Shown piece by piece: positions 1 to 8,342 of a stretch of DNA of 37,811 bases. Each line of letters begins with the position of its first letter. The first letter of the stretch is position 1. Under the pieces are notes generated by a model. The model searched no databases and had not been told where the DNA came from. It was given only the letters and a program-made list of their open reading frames with translations. The position numbers and the translations under genes were made by a program. This DNA is from WLNJ01 sp037131165. Lineage in GTDB: Bacteria; Actinomycetota; Thermoleophilia; Solirubrobacterales; Solirubrobacteraceae. The DNA is taken from contig JBAXRO010000014.1 of assembly GCA_037131165.1 (NCBI GenBank), positions 1 through 37,811 of the forward strand. The letters run 5' to 3'.

Positions 1-1389
1 TAGGTCAACGAGCCCGTTGCCGTCGAGCTGGGTCGAGTAGTCAGTCGCCCACGAGTGCCAGTAGGCACCCCAGAGCTTGTACTCGGTGCGCTTGCGGACG
101 AGAGCGTCGATCGCTGCCGTCACAGCGGCCGCCTGCGAAGTGGGAGGGCAGTTCGACTTGGCCTGCGTGCACGGTGCCTGACCGGCTCCGACAGCGAGAC
201 TCAGCTGACCAGGTCGGAATGCCGAGGTCGGGAGGCCCATCCGATCGGCCCAGGAGAACTCGCTCACCGCCAGCGGCAGCGAGTTGTCGCCGCCGGTCTT
301 CATCGCGGCGCGGTAGTCGGTGATCCGCGTGGACAGCTGGTTGACGTTCCCGGTGAAGATGTTGGCGGCCACGACGTCGAACGAACCCTTCCCCCCGGCC
401 CGATAGATGAAGTCGAGGTCGACCGCCCGGGCCGCCCGCTGCGGCCTGACCGAGAAGTCCCCGTTCGCGATGCTCGCCAGCATCACCTTGGCGTTCGGAT
501 CGACGGTCCTGAGAGCGGAGCGGGTGCGCTTGACCAGGTCGAGGTAGCTCGGGGCGAAGTAGAGACGGGTGACCGACTTGGCCGCAAGTGCCGCGTCCAC
601 CCGGCTCCAGAGGGGCGCCTTCGACGGGGCCGGGTTGTTGATCCGGTCACGGTCGGCTGGGCTGAGGCTGCCGAGGTTGACGGTGATCGTCCGGTTTGCG
701 TAGTCCTTGAACGAGATCGTCGGGCAGGGGGTTGGGGCTGAGGTGGGCCGACGGGTGGGAGCGCACTCGGTGTCGTGCTGGGGCCAGTACTGCCTGAAGT
801 TCGGCTCGTTCCAGATCTGCCAAGCGGCGATCGGACTCTCCTTGCCGGCAGGCAGCATCGATCCGCCGGGGCCGTAGCGCTGGGCGAGCCCCTTGGCGAA
901 CGACGCGAGCTGATCGAAGTCCTTCGGGATCTGCATCGTCAGTCCGGTGGTGGGGCCGGTCGGGTAATTGGCGAGGTCGGCTGCCCAGCGCGGGGCGTTG
1001 AGCAGGATTGGAACGAGCTTGATGCCGTTGAGGGCGGCGGAGTCGACCACACTGGAGAGGACCCGGAGGCACCAGGGCGCGCCGCCGGAAGGGTCCTCTG
1101 TGCAGTCGGTGCCTCGGCGGCTCTCGGGAACCGCTGCCCAAGTCGCGTAGGGCTGGATGCTCGACCAGTAGACGGGGAACCGGAAGGTCTCGACGCCGTT
1201 CGCCTTCGCCGTGGCGAATTCCTGCGCGATGCTGACGCCGGCGGAATCGAGGTCGGCTGGGTCCTCCATGTGGATCCCGAGAAAGCCGGCCGGAACCGAC
1301 GCTGCGGGAGCCGCTGCCGGGAATGCAAGGACCGCACTGGCGAAAGCGGCGAGGGCCATAAGGCGGGACATTGAGCTGACGCGACTCAT
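1..1389 (-). CDS. Secreted clan-A (TIM-barrel) glycoside hydrolase, 3' end cut by window edge
   Basis: Predicted exported hydrolase acting on a polysaccharide; the substrate cannot be read from sequence. The reverse strand is open from ATG at 1389 to the left edge (463 codons, no stop), so the C-terminus is missing. Residues 1-30 form a signal peptide: basic start, hydrophobic core, AAPAA at the probable cleavage site. The barrel follows with FRFPVYWSSIQP near residue 70. WQIWNEPN gives the presumed acid/base Glu195, and LAVSEFSW gives the presumed nucleophile Glu377, the usual layout of GH5/GH39-like enzymes. Four or more cysteines (residues 95-107 and 209-222) sit in loops and may form disulfides outside the cell. 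A -10-like TACGAT lies 9 bases upstream of the ATG. It is transcribed away from the glycan locus and may trim the surface glycan. The fold is well supported; the exact family is open. Confidence 0.85.
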   Translation of the reverse strand, partial: MSRVSSMSRLMALAAFASAVLAFPAAAPAASVPAGFLGIHMEDPADLDSAGVSIAQEFATAKANGVETFRFPVYWSSIQPYATWAAVPESRRGTDCTEDPSGGAPWCLRVLSSVVDSAALNGIKLVPILLNAPRWAADLANYPTGPTTGLTMQIPKDFDQLASFAKGLAQRYGPGGSMLPAGKESPIAAWQIWNEPNFRQYWPQHDTECAPTRRPTSAPTPCPTISFKDYANRTITVNLGSLSPADRDRINNPAPSKAPLWSRVDAALAAKSVTRLYFAPSYLDLVKRTRSALRTVDPNAKVMLASIANGDFSVRPQRAARAVDLDFIYRAGGKGSFDVVAANIFTGNVNQLSTRITDYRAAMKTGGDNSLPLAVSEFSWADRMGLPTSAFRPGQLSLAVGAGQAPCTQAKSNCPPTSQAAAVTAAIDALVRKRTEYKLWGAYWHSWATDYSTQLDGNGLVDL

Positions 1390-1398
1390 TCGGCAGGC

Positions 1399-1404
1399 AT
1401 CGTA
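1399..1404 (-). promoter_or_regulatory. -10 box TACGAT, leaderless-type, for the glycoside hydrolase
   Basis: TACGAT on the minus strand ends 9 bases before the ATG at 1389. This spacing would start the mRNA at or next to the start codon. No convincing -35 box is visible. Confidence 0.5.
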
Positions 1405-1528
1405 AACGCGCTGCTTCGGAGCGCGCAACCGGTTTGGAACAGGTTTTACCAACGCCATGAGTGCATTGTTGCGAACCTTCCCGGTAGAGGTTCCGGTTGG
1501 ATTGCGGCGACGCTGGAGCGGGGACCGG

Positions 1529-1534
1529 TAGCGT
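1529..1534 (+). promoter_or_regulatory. -10 box TAGCGT, leaderless-type, for the first glycosyltransferase
   Basis: TAGCGT is followed by 7 bases and then GTG at 1542. It supports the GTG rather than an upstream TTG at 1497 as the start. The 152-base gap between the two divergent genes shows nothing else I can name. Confidence 0.5.
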
Positions 1535-1541
1535 CTCCGGA

Positions 1542-2738
1542 GTGGATCGGCCGACCGGACTGAAGCGTTACGGGCGGGTCGCTCTGGTCCATGACTTCCT
1601 GCTCGACCTGCGCGGCGGGGAGAGGGTGTTCCTCGCGGTGTGCGACCTGTTCCCCGAAGCCGACCTGTTCAGTCCCGTTTACGACCCGGCCGGGACTGAG
1701 GGCAGGTTCGCTGCAAGGGGGGTGACCTCATCTTTCCTCAACCGCCTGAGGCCGAACTCCTCGAACTTCCGGGCGCTCCTGCCGCTCTACCCGGGGGCTG
1801 TCGAATCGCTGGACATGAGCGGGTACGACCTGATCCTCAGCAGTTCCAGTGCCTGGTCGCATGGGGTGGTCGCCCACCCTGGCCAGAGGCATCTCTGTTA
1901 CTGCCACAACCCGTTTCGCTACGCATGGGACCAGCGCGACGAGGCGACGCGCGGGCGTGGACCGCTCAGCAGCGCAGTGCTGGGACGGGTGCTGGCGGAC
2001 TGGCGCCAGTGGGATCGCGAGGTGTCGGTCGAGGTCGATCGCTACATCGCTAACGGAGCGATCACTCGCGAGCGGATCGCACGTTGTTTCGGCAGGTCGT
2101 CGGGGCTCGTCCATCCGCCGGTCGACGTGGGTCGCTTCCAGCCGGGGGACCGGGGAAACGCCTTCGTGGTCCTCTCGGAGCTGATGCCGCACAAGCGGAT
2201 CGACCTCACCGTCCAAGCCTGTTCGCGCCTCGGTCGCGGCCTGACCGTCATTGGCGACGGCCCCGACCTCGAGCGGCTCCGCTCGTTCGCCGGACCCGAC
2301 GTCGAGTTCACGGGGCGGATTCCGGACGCCGAGGTGGCCGACCGGCTCGCAGGGTCGGCGGCCCTGATCCAGTGCGCAACCGAGGAGTTCGGGATTGCCT
2401 CGGTCGAGGCTCAGGCAGCCGGGATCCCGGTGCTGGCACTGGGCCAGGGGGGAGCGCTGGAGACTGTCGAGCCGGGGCTGACCGGCGAGCACTTCGAGCG
2501 CCCCGAGCTGGACTGCCTCGTCGACGCGCTCGAGCGGTTCGATCCCGACAGGTACGGGGCCGAGGCGTGCCGCGAGCAGGCCGCGAAGTTCTCGCGCTCG
2601 GCATTCGCGCTCGGGCTCGGGAGGGAGATCGAGCTGATGGTCGATGGGCCGCCGGCCCCGAGGGAGCGACTCGCCCGGAGACCGGGAGTCCGCTCGACTG
2701 CCGGTCTGCGTAGGATCCTGCGCCGTGAAGCCACCTGA
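1542..2738 (+). CDS. GT-B (GT4-type) glycosyltransferase
   Basis: Cytoplasmic retaining-type sugar transferase, 398 residues. After the N-terminal ALVHDFLLDLRGGERV strand-loop (residues 17-32), the C-terminal donor domain has FVVLSELMPHKRID, VIGDGPDLERL, FTGRIPD and the E-x7-E type motif around TEEFGIASVEAQAAGIPVLA, all hallmarks of the GT4 group. The start chosen is GTG at 1542, because a -10 box sits 7 bases upstream and the protein then begins close to the first beta strand. A TTG at 1497 would add 15 residues of shadow-like sequence. The gene overlaps the next by 14 bases, so the two are probably translated together. Its likely job is adding a sugar in assembly of the glycan made by this locus; donor and acceptor are unknown. 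Confidence 0.88.
   Translation: MDRPTGLKRYGRVALVHDFLLDLRGGERVFLAVCDLFPEADLFSPVYDPAGTEGRFAARGVTSSFLNRLRPNSSNFRALLPLYPGAVESLDMSGYDLILSSSSAWSHGVVAHPGQRHLCYCHNPFRYAWDQRDEATRGRGPLSSAVLGRVLADWRQWDREVSVEVDRYIANGAITRERIARCFGRSSGLVHPPVDVGRFQPGDRGNAFVVLSELMPHKRIDLTVQACSRLGRGLTVIGDGPDLERLRSFAGPDVEFTGRIPDAEVADRLAGSAALIQCATEEFGIASVEAQAAGIPVLALGQGGALETVEPGLTGEHFERPELDCLVDALERFDPDRYGAEACREQAAKFSRSAFALGLGREIELMVDGPPAPRERLARRPGVRSTAGLRRILRREAT
2711..2716 (+). promoter_or_regulatory. TAGGAT, -10 box and/or AGGA ribosome-binding site for rfbH
   Basis: TAGGAT ends 8 bases before GTG 2725, inside the 3' end of the upstream gene. It fits the leaderless pattern of the window, but the AGGA inside it could also serve as a Shine-Dalgarno for coupled translation. 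Confidence 0.35.
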
Positions 2739-4053
2739 GGAATCCGAAGAGCTCAGCGCTCTGCGCCGAGCAGCCATCGATGCCGCACGTACTTACGCAG
2801 ATGCGGCGATGGCGGAGGTCGAGTTCGTCGCCGGTGAGACGACCGTCAGCGTCGGCCACAGGGTTATCGGCTCGTCCGAACTCGGCAACGCCGTGGATGC
2901 CGTGCTCGATGGCTGGCTGACCGAGGGGCGCTGGGCCCAACGCTTCCGCGAAATGCTGCCGAAGGCGACGGGCCGGTCCGCCAACGTGATCGTCGGGTCC
3001 GGATCACAGGCAAACCTGCTGGCCGTCGCGGCCCTGCGCAGTCACTTGATCGACTCGCCGCTCCAACCCGGTGACGAGGTAATCACCCCGGCAGTGGGAT
3101 TCCCGACGACCGTCAACCCGATCTACCAGCAGGGACTCGTCCCCGTCTACGTCGATGTCGAGCCAGACACCCTCAACCCGAGCATGGAGATGATTGAGCA
3201 GGCGATCGGGCCGAAGACACGGGCGATCGTTGCAGCGCACTGCCTCGGCAACCCGTTCGACGGGCCTGCGGTGGAGGCGCTCTGCGCGGAACGGGGCATC
3301 CACCTGATCGAGGACTGCTGTGACGCTCTCGGTTCAACGATCGGTGGCAGGCTGGTCGGGACTTTCGGCAAGGCTTCCACCTACTCGTTCTACCCGGCGC
3401 ATCACATGACGACCGGTGAGGGCGGTGCGGTCGCGACCGAGGATCAGGGCTGGACGAGAGCCGTCGCATCGCTCAGGGAGTGGGGCAGGGACTGCTACTG
3501 CCCGCCCGGGGTCAACAACGCCTGTGGGCACAGGTTCGAAGGCCAGTACGGGGAGATGCCCGACGGATACGACCACAAGTACGTCTTCAGTCACCTCGGG
3601 TTCAACTTCAAGGTCACCGACATGCAGGCCGCCATCGGCCTCGCGCAGCTCGATCGGGTCGAGGGTTTCCACCAAGCGAGGCGTGCGAACTTCGCCCTGA
3701 TCGACTCCGGGCTGCGGGAGCTCGAGGACCGGCTGGTCCTGCCCCGCACTCTTCCCGGGGCGGATCCGTCGTGGTTCGGCTATCCGTTCACCCTGCGCAA
3801 CGGCGACAGCGCGACTCGCCGCAAGCTCCAGATCTTCCTCGAGGAGCGGGCGATCGATTCACGGTTGCTGCTTGCCGGGAACATGACCCGCCAGCCCGCC
3901 TACCTGCCGCTCAACCACCGGATCAGCGGTGAGCTCACCGGGGCCGACCTCGTCACCGACGGATCCGTCTGGGTCGGGTGCCACCCGGGACTCAGTCGCC
4001 CGATGGTGGAGTTCCTCGTCGAGTCGCTGCACGAGTTCTTCCGCTCACACTGA
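2725..4053 (+). CDS. rfbH: CDP-4-dehydro-6-deoxyglucose 3-dehydrase (E1, RfbH family)
   Basis: Pyridoxamine-phosphate and [2Fe-2S]-dependent enzyme that starts C3 deoxygenation of CDP-4-keto-6-deoxyglucose, towards 3,6-dideoxyhexoses (paratose, abequose, tyvelose, ascarylose). It belongs to the DegT/DnrJ/EryC1 fold family, but the PLP-binding lysine is replaced by His226 in SFYPAHHMTTGEGG, the mark of the RfbH/E1 and ColD dehydrases. Cys199, Cys257, Cys259 and Cys267 match the E1 iron-sulfur spacing C-x57-C-x1-C-x7-C exactly. The length of 442 residues fits E1 enzymes (about 437). Start chosen at GTG 2725; the open frame runs back to 2644, but that part shadows the upstream gene. No partner reductase (E3) and no CDP-glucose synthase or 4,6-dehydratase genes lie in the window, so those steps must be encoded elsewhere. 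The 3' end overlaps the convergent GT2 gene by 62 bases. Confidence 0.93.
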   Translation: MKPPEESEELSALRRAAIDAARTYADAAMAEVEFVAGETTVSVGHRVIGSSELGNAVDAVLDGWLTEGRWAQRFREMLPKATGRSANVIVGSGSQANLLAVAALRSHLIDSPLQPGDEVITPAVGFPTTVNPIYQQGLVPVYVDVEPDTLNPSMEMIEQAIGPKTRAIVAAHCLGNPFDGPAVEALCAERGIHLIEDCCDALGSTIGGRLVGTFGKASTYSFYPAHHMTTGEGGAVATEDQGWTRAVASLREWGRDCYCPPGVNNACGHRFEGQYGEMPDGYDHKYVFSHLGFNFKVTDMQAAIGLAQLDRVEGFHQARRANFALIDSGLRELEDRLVLPRTLPGADPSWFGYPFTLRNGDSATRRKLQIFLEERAIDSRLLLAGNMTRQPAYLPLNHRISGELTGADLVTDGSVWVGCHPGLSRPMVEFLVESLHEFFRSH

Positions 4054-4768
4054 TCGCCGCGACGTTCCGGCGGGCAGTGATCAGCTCGCGCATCACCGGG
4101 AACAGAACCCTCAGCATCGACAGCCGTGATCCCTCGCGGTCGTCCCACACGATCCCGACCTCGGTCACGCTGAATCCCAGCGCCCTCGCGAGGGCCAAGG
4201 CCTCGGCGTCGAACGTCCAGCCGTCGAGGACGAGAGCGGGGAAGACGGCATCCGCAGCTTCTGCCGTCCAGAGCTTGAAGCCACAGAAGCGGTCCCGTGT
4301 CGGCTCCCTCAGCAGGATCCGACACAGGGCTTGGAATGACGATCCGGCGATCCGCCTCATCAACGGCTGGCGGTGGCCGATCCGGGCCCCGGCTCCCAGC
4401 CTTGAGCCGACCACCACCTCGGCGCCATTGGCAATCAGGCGGAGCATCTCCGGAAGGCTGACGAGCGAAGGGGCGCAGTCGGCGTCGCAGTGGAGCTTGA
4501 GCTGCCCTTGGGACTGGGCCATCCCGCGCCGCACCGACCAGCCTTTGCCGCGGTTGGTCTCGTTGACCAGGACCCGGACCCTGTCCAGGCCCAGGCCCTC
4601 GACTGCGGCGACAGTGCCGTCGGTCGAGGCGTTGTCGACGACGATGATCTCGAAGTCCATTCCCGCCGATTGGCACCAGCCGTGGACCGAGTCGACGGTG
4701 TGGGCGATTCCCTCCTCCTCGCAGAAGGCAGGGATCACGACAGAGATGTCGGGTGTCGCAGCGGGCAC
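3992..4768 (-). CDS. GT2 family glycosyltransferase (DPM1-like)
   Basis: Cytoplasmic inverting GT-A transferase of 258 residues, of the kind that moves a sugar to polyprenyl phosphate or another lipid acceptor. Visible motifs are ISVVIPAFCEEEGI at the N-terminus, FEIIVVDNASTDGT, the NRGKGWSVRRGM nucleotide-binding segment, the metal-binding HCDADC, and RFCGFKLW for the acceptor site. No C-terminal membrane helices are present. Start chosen at GTG 4768 because TACCAT lies 6 bases upstream; an upstream GTG at 4804 would add 12 residues (to 270). Transcribed divergently from the methyltransferase-GT2 gene with 75 bases between starts. Its end overlaps the end of rfbH by 62 bases on the other strand. 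It could supply polyprenyl-phosphate sugars to the GT-C-type membrane enzymes nearby; this is inference. Confidence 0.87.
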   Translation of the reverse strand: MPAATPDISVVIPAFCEEEGIAHTVDSVHGWCQSAGMDFEIIVVDNASTDGTVAAVEGLGLDRVRVLVNETNRGKGWSVRRGMAQSQGQLKLHCDADCAPSLVSLPEMLRLIANGAEVVVGSRLGAGARIGHRQPLMRRIAGSSFQALCRILLREPTRDRFCGFKLWTAEAADAVFPALVLDGWTFDAEALALARALGFSVTEVGIVWDDREGSRLSMLRVLFPVMRELITARRNVAAISVSGRTRAATRRGTPPSGD

Positions 4769-4774
4769 GACCTG

Positions 4775-4780
4775 ATGGTA
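4775..4780 (-). promoter_or_regulatory. -10 box TACCAT, leaderless-type, for the GT2 gene
   Basis: TACCAT on the minus strand is 6 bases from GTG 4768. It is one half of a divergent promoter pair with the box at 4830. Confidence 0.5.
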
Positions 4781-4829
4781 TTTGGACCGGGCGCTGCGGA
4801 CCACCGATGCCTCTTCGCGCCCGGGTCGT

Positions 4830-4835
4830 TACGCT
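4830..4835 (+). promoter_or_regulatory. -10 box TACGCT, leaderless-type, for the methyltransferase-GT2 gene
   Basis: TACGCT is 8 bases upstream of ATG 4844, with no Shine-Dalgarno between. This is why ATG 4844 is preferred to the much earlier in-frame start at 4490. Confidence 0.5.
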
Positions 4836-4843
4836 TCAGCGCG

Positions 4844-6559
4844 ATGGGGGGAAAGACTTCCGGGACTATCGACTGCCGGATCTGTGACGGCATGGCCGTC
4901 CTGCTCTACGAGGGCACGGTGAGCGGCGCCGATTCCGCTGCCATGGCTCCTTCACAACACGAGGGCGGAAAGTACGGGGATCTCTACCGCTGCCGCGATT
5001 GCGGGACTGTGATCCAGCCGATGCTGCCGACAGGCGACTCGCTCCACGACCTCTACCGGGGAATGAGCGACACCGCCTACCTCGCCGAGGAGGAGGGTCG
5101 CCGCCTGACCGCCCGCAGGCTGCTCGAGATGATCGCCGCCTACAACCCCTCGGGACGGTTGCTCGACGTCGGCTGCGGTCACGGACTGCTGCTCGACGAG
5201 GCCAAGGCGATGGGCTATGAGACCCTCGGGCTGGAGCTGAGTTCGGCCAACGCCGCACACGCCCGCGACGAACTGGGCCTCGACGTGAGGGAAGTAGGTC
5301 TTGAGGATTTCGCCGACCCGGACGGTTTCGACGTCGTGGTCCTGGCTGACGTGATCGAGCACCTCGCCGATCCCAAGTCCGCGATCGACCAGTGCCGCGA
5401 GCTCCTCGCGCCCGGTGGGCTGCTGTGCGTGGTGACGCCGGATCCCTCGTCGCTGACTGCTCGGCTGGCGGGGCGCCGCTGGTGGGGATTCGTTCCGGCC
5501 CACACATTCCTGCTTCCGCGGCTGACGCTGAGCGAGTTGCTGAGCGCCACCGGCCTTATCGTCAGCGAGAACACCGACCTCGTGCGTTCGTTCGCCTTCT
5601 CGTACTGGGTCGAGGGTCTGGCCGACCGAGGGGGACCGCTCGCACTCCTGCGGCCAATAGCCTCGTCGCCGCTCGGCAGGAGGATGTTCTCGATGCCGTT
5701 GCGCGACGAGACCGTCGTCTTCGCCCACAGGACCGAGCCGAAGCTCTCGCCGACTCCGCTGATGAGCGACCGTGGGCGGGACAAGAAGGTCCACGTCGTA
5801 CTTCCCGCCTACAACGCCGCCAAGACCGTGCCGCTGGTCGCCCAGGAACTCCCGAAGGACGAGGGGGACCGGGCTCTGTTGGTGGACGACGCCGGAAGCG
5901 ACAACACCGAAGAAGTCGCTCTCGCCGAGGGATTCGACGTTCTCAGACACCCTAAGAACAGGGGCTACGGAGCCAACCAGAAGACCTGCTACGCGAGGGC
6001 GGCAGTGGATGGAGCCGACATCGTCGTGATGGTCCATGCGGACAACCAGTACGACCCCGCGCTGCTGGCCGAGATGGTCAGGCCGATCGAGGAGGGGCGC
6101 GCTGACTGCGTGATTGGATCGAGGATGCTCGACGACCAGACGATCGCCGGCGGGATGCCTCGCTGGAAGTGGGTCGGCAACAAATTCCTGACCTGGTGCG
6201 AGAACCGGGCCTTCCGCAGGGACTACTCCGAATATCACACCGGGTACCGGGCGTTCTCGGTGGAGCTGCTCGAGAGGATCGCCTTCCTCCGTAACGACGA
6301 CGAGTTCGTCTTCGACCAGGAGATCTTCGCCCAGCTTACGGCGAGCGGCGCGAGGGTGGTCGAAATCGCGATCCCGACCCGCTACTTCCTCGAGGCGTCG
6401 AGCGTTTCGTTCCGGACCAGCGTCAAGTACGGACTGTTGACACTCAAGGTCCTGTGGCGTTTCCGCCGGGACGAGCGGCGCCGTGACTGGCCGCTTCTGC
6501 GGCCACCGGCCGGCCGCCTCCGCCGAACCGAATCGGCAGACGCGCGAAGCGTCGGCTGA
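4844..6559 (+). CDS. Fusion of a zinc-ribbon SAM methyltransferase and a GT2 glycosyltransferase
   Basis: A 571-residue two-enzyme protein. The N-terminus holds two CxxC pairs (Cys11/14 and Cys50/53), a probable zinc ribbon like those that precede many sugar methyltransferases. A class I SAM-dependent methyltransferase follows, with RLLDVGCGHGLLL as motif I (about residues 104-116), acidic LGLELS after strand 2, and DVVVLADVIEHLADP as motif II. From about residue 315 a GT2 domain begins: HVVLPAYNAAKTVP, ALLVDDAGSDNTEE, the RGYGANQK segment, VMVHADNQYDP as the metal site, and HTGYRAFS. The open frame extends upstream to 4490, but that part is antisense to the GT2 gene. Probably it methylates a sugar or lipid-linked intermediate and adds a sugar. 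The order of the two reactions and the substrates cannot be read. The fusion is continuous, with no stop or frame change. Confidence 0.87.
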   Translation: MGGKTSGTIDCRICDGMAVLLYEGTVSGADSAAMAPSQHEGGKYGDLYRCRDCGTVIQPMLPTGDSLHDLYRGMSDTAYLAEEEGRRLTARRLLEMIAAYNPSGRLLDVGCGHGLLLDEAKAMGYETLGLELSSANAAHARDELGLDVREVGLEDFADPDGFDVVVLADVIEHLADPKSAIDQCRELLAPGGLLCVVTPDPSSLTARLAGRRWWGFVPAHTFLLPRLTLSELLSATGLIVSENTDLVRSFAFSYWVEGLADRGGPLALLRPIASSPLGRRMFSMPLRDETVVFAHRTEPKLSPTPLMSDRGRDKKVHVVLPAYNAAKTVPLVAQELPKDEGDRALLVDDAGSDNTEEVALAEGFDVLRHPKNRGYGANQKTCYARAAVDGADIVVMVHADNQYDPALLAEMVRPIEEGRADCVIGSRMLDDQTIAGGMPRWKWVGNKFLTWCENRAFRRDYSEYHTGYRAFSVELLERIAFLRNDDEFVFDQEIFAQLTASGARVVEIAIPTRYFLEASSVSFRTSVKYGLLTLKVLWRFRRDERRRDWPLLRPPAGRLRRTESADARSVG

Positions 6560-6575
6560 CCGTACCCCCGGACCA

Positions 6576-8342
6576 ATGGCCACCGAGAGCGACGAGGATG
6601 CCGTGTCGGAGGCCGAGCGTCCGGAGTCGCACGGCTTGGATGCCGGACTCTCCGCGGCGGTGGAGTCCGAAGCGCCCGATCCGGTCGAGCTGATCGACGA
6701 GGAGGACCTGCCGGAGACGACCCGCGGGCCGCTCGACCTGTGGGAGTGGCTGATGTTCGCAGGCATCGCACTGCTCTCGATGGCCGTGCTCGGACCGCTT
6801 CTCTTGAAGGGACGCGAGCTCAGCGGCTCTGACGGGCTCTTCCCGCCCGACCAGCTCCAGTACCTGACCTGGATCCGTCAGGCAGGAGCCCACTGGCTGA
6901 TCGGCAACGAGTTCGACTTCAGGGCCGACCACCGTGTCTTCTTGCATCCCGGCTTCCTGATCTCCGGCCTCGTGCACCGCTGGACGGGGGCGTCGATCCC
7001 GCTCTCGTACTGGGGAGTTTGGAAGCCGATCGCAGTGCTGGTCGTTTTCTTCGGGTGCCGCCAGTACATCCGCAGGCTCGTTCCTGCCGGTTGGCCGGCT
7101 CGGGTCGCCCTGTTCATTGCGCTGTTCGCCGTGATGCCGTGGAGCGCGCTCGCAAAGCAGGTCGGCGCCGGACCCCAGCGGATGTACACGTTCGACTTCA
7201 TCTCCGGCGAGATGTGGACGGGGCAGACCCTCCTCGGTTACATGATGACGGCGGTTGCCGTGTACATGGTGCCGCTGGTCCTGCTCGGCGTCGAGCGGGC
7301 TCGTGGCGGGGGCAGCCGCTGGCTGCTGGCAGTTGCTTCGCTTGGCGCCCTCCTGATCATGTGGCTCCAGCCATGGCAGGGAGCGGAGCTGGTGATCGTG
7401 ATCATCGCCGTCGAGCTCTGGCGGCGGTTCCGCCACGGAGTCAAGCTCGACTACTCGCTCGTCTGGGTCTGCGCCGCGGCAGCACTGCCCGCGTTCTACT
7501 ACCTCTGGCTCGGGACGTTCGACCAGTCTTGGAACCTCGCCGGTCAGGTCAACCGGGCCGGCGCCCAGCCTCTTTGGGAATGGCCGCTGTGGGCCATAGC
7601 ACTGAGCGTCGGGCCGCTGGCGATCCCGGCCGCTTTCGCCCTCCGCGGGAAGGTCACCGGTTGGCAATCGGTCGCAGTCAGGGTCTGGCCGTTGGCGATC
7701 GCGATCGTCTACCTCGGGCCGTTCGGCACCTTCCCCTACCACGCGTTCCAAGGCCTGACTGTGCCGCTTGCGGTCCTTGCCGTGCAGGGCCTCACGACCC
7801 GCAGGCCCTCCTGGGTGCCACGCCCGAGGGCGTGGTGGGTTGTGCCGGCGCTTCTGTTCCTCACGGTCCCCGGGACCCTGCACAAGCTGCGGCTCGTGAG
7901 GGACAACATCCACCATGTCGCATACCCGTACTACATCTTCGACGGTGAGAAGCGGGCGCTTCGCTTCCTGGAAGACAACCCCAAACCGGGTGGGGTGCTG
8001 ACAAGTACCTACGGCGGACTGCTGGTTCCACCGCACGCCGGCAGGGAGGTCTACATCGGACCCTTCTCGTGGACTCCTTCGTGGGACCTGAGAGCCCAGG
8101 TGACGGGCGTCTTCTTCGCCGACCAGCTCGGGACCCGCGCTGCCCGGAAGTTCGTCCGCTCGACCGGGGCAAAGTTCGTCTTCCAGGAATGCCAGGGTCG
8201 GATCCAGCCGCCGAGGTCGCTTGACAGGCAACTCGGGCCGCTGATCGAGAGTACGCACGACTTCGGTTGCGCGAGGGTCTACATCCTCAAACCGAACGCG
8301 CGTCAGGAGCGTGTCAGCTCGCGGGTGGGGGTATCCGATTGA
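6576..8342 (+). CDS. Polytopic membrane protein, copy 1 of a four-member family (GT-C-like, function unknown)
   Basis: 588 residues. An acidic N-terminal tail of about 60 residues precedes roughly a dozen hydrophobic segments, then a C-terminal soluble domain of about 130 residues. I do not recognise a named family. Signature motifs shared with the genes at 8339, 10027 and 16284 are PPDQLQYLTWIRQAGAH (Asp92), VFLHPGF, VWKPIAVLVVF, MWLQPWQGAEL, GTFPYHAFQGL and GTLHK in the membrane part. The C-terminal domain has GREVYIGPFSWTP, GAKFVFQEC and FGCARVYIL. An acidic residue in the first external loop followed by many helices and a small outer domain resembles GT-C transferases that use polyprenyl-phosphate sugars, so Asp92 is a candidate catalytic base. 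Start chosen at ATG 6576, 16 bases after the previous stop; an upstream GTG at 6483 would only add shadow sequence of the previous gene. Confidence 0.75.
   Translation: MATESDEDAVSEAERPESHGLDAGLSAAVESEAPDPVELIDEEDLPETTRGPLDLWEWLMFAGIALLSMAVLGPLLLKGRELSGSDGLFPPDQLQYLTWIRQAGAHWLIGNEFDFRADHRVFLHPGFLISGLVHRWTGASIPLSYWGVWKPIAVLVVFFGCRQYIRRLVPAGWPARVALFIALFAVMPWSALAKQVGAGPQRMYTFDFISGEMWTGQTLLGYMMTAVAVYMVPLVLLGVERARGGGSRWLLAVASLGALLIMWLQPWQGAELVIVIIAVELWRRFRHGVKLDYSLVWVCAAAALPAFYYLWLGTFDQSWNLAGQVNRAGAQPLWEWPLWAIALSVGPLAIPAAFALRGKVTGWQSVAVRVWPLAIAIVYLGPFGTFPYHAFQGLTVPLAVLAVQGLTTRRPSWVPRPRAWWVVPALLFLTVPGTLHKLRLVRDNIHHVAYPYYIFDGEKRALRFLEDNPKPGGVLTSTYGGLLVPPHAGREVYIGPFSWTPSWDLRAQVTGVFFADQLGTRAARKFVRSTGAKFVFQECQGRIQPPRSLDRQLGPLIESTHDFGCARVYILKPNARQERVSSRVGVSD

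Noticed and set aside
55..741. 228-codon + strand frame at the left edge
   Set aside because: It is antisense to the glycoside hydrolase, whose signal peptide and catalytic motifs are clear; the + frame has no recognisable domain and an Arg/Gly-rich composition typical of shadows.
4952..6766. 604-codon minus-strand frame
   Set aside because: It is antisense to the methyltransferase-GT2 fusion and runs into copy 1; it shows no motif and the composition of a shadow frame.
6444..8258. 604-codon minus-strand frame over copy 1
   Set aside because: It is rich in Arg, Pro, Asp and His and free of any motif, a by-product of high GC opposite a membrane protein gene.
8267..8338. Upstream start for copy 2 at 8267
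   Set aside because: It would overlap copy 1 by 76 bases with sequence that is only a shadow of its conserved C-terminus; TTG 8339 gives the same length as copy 3.
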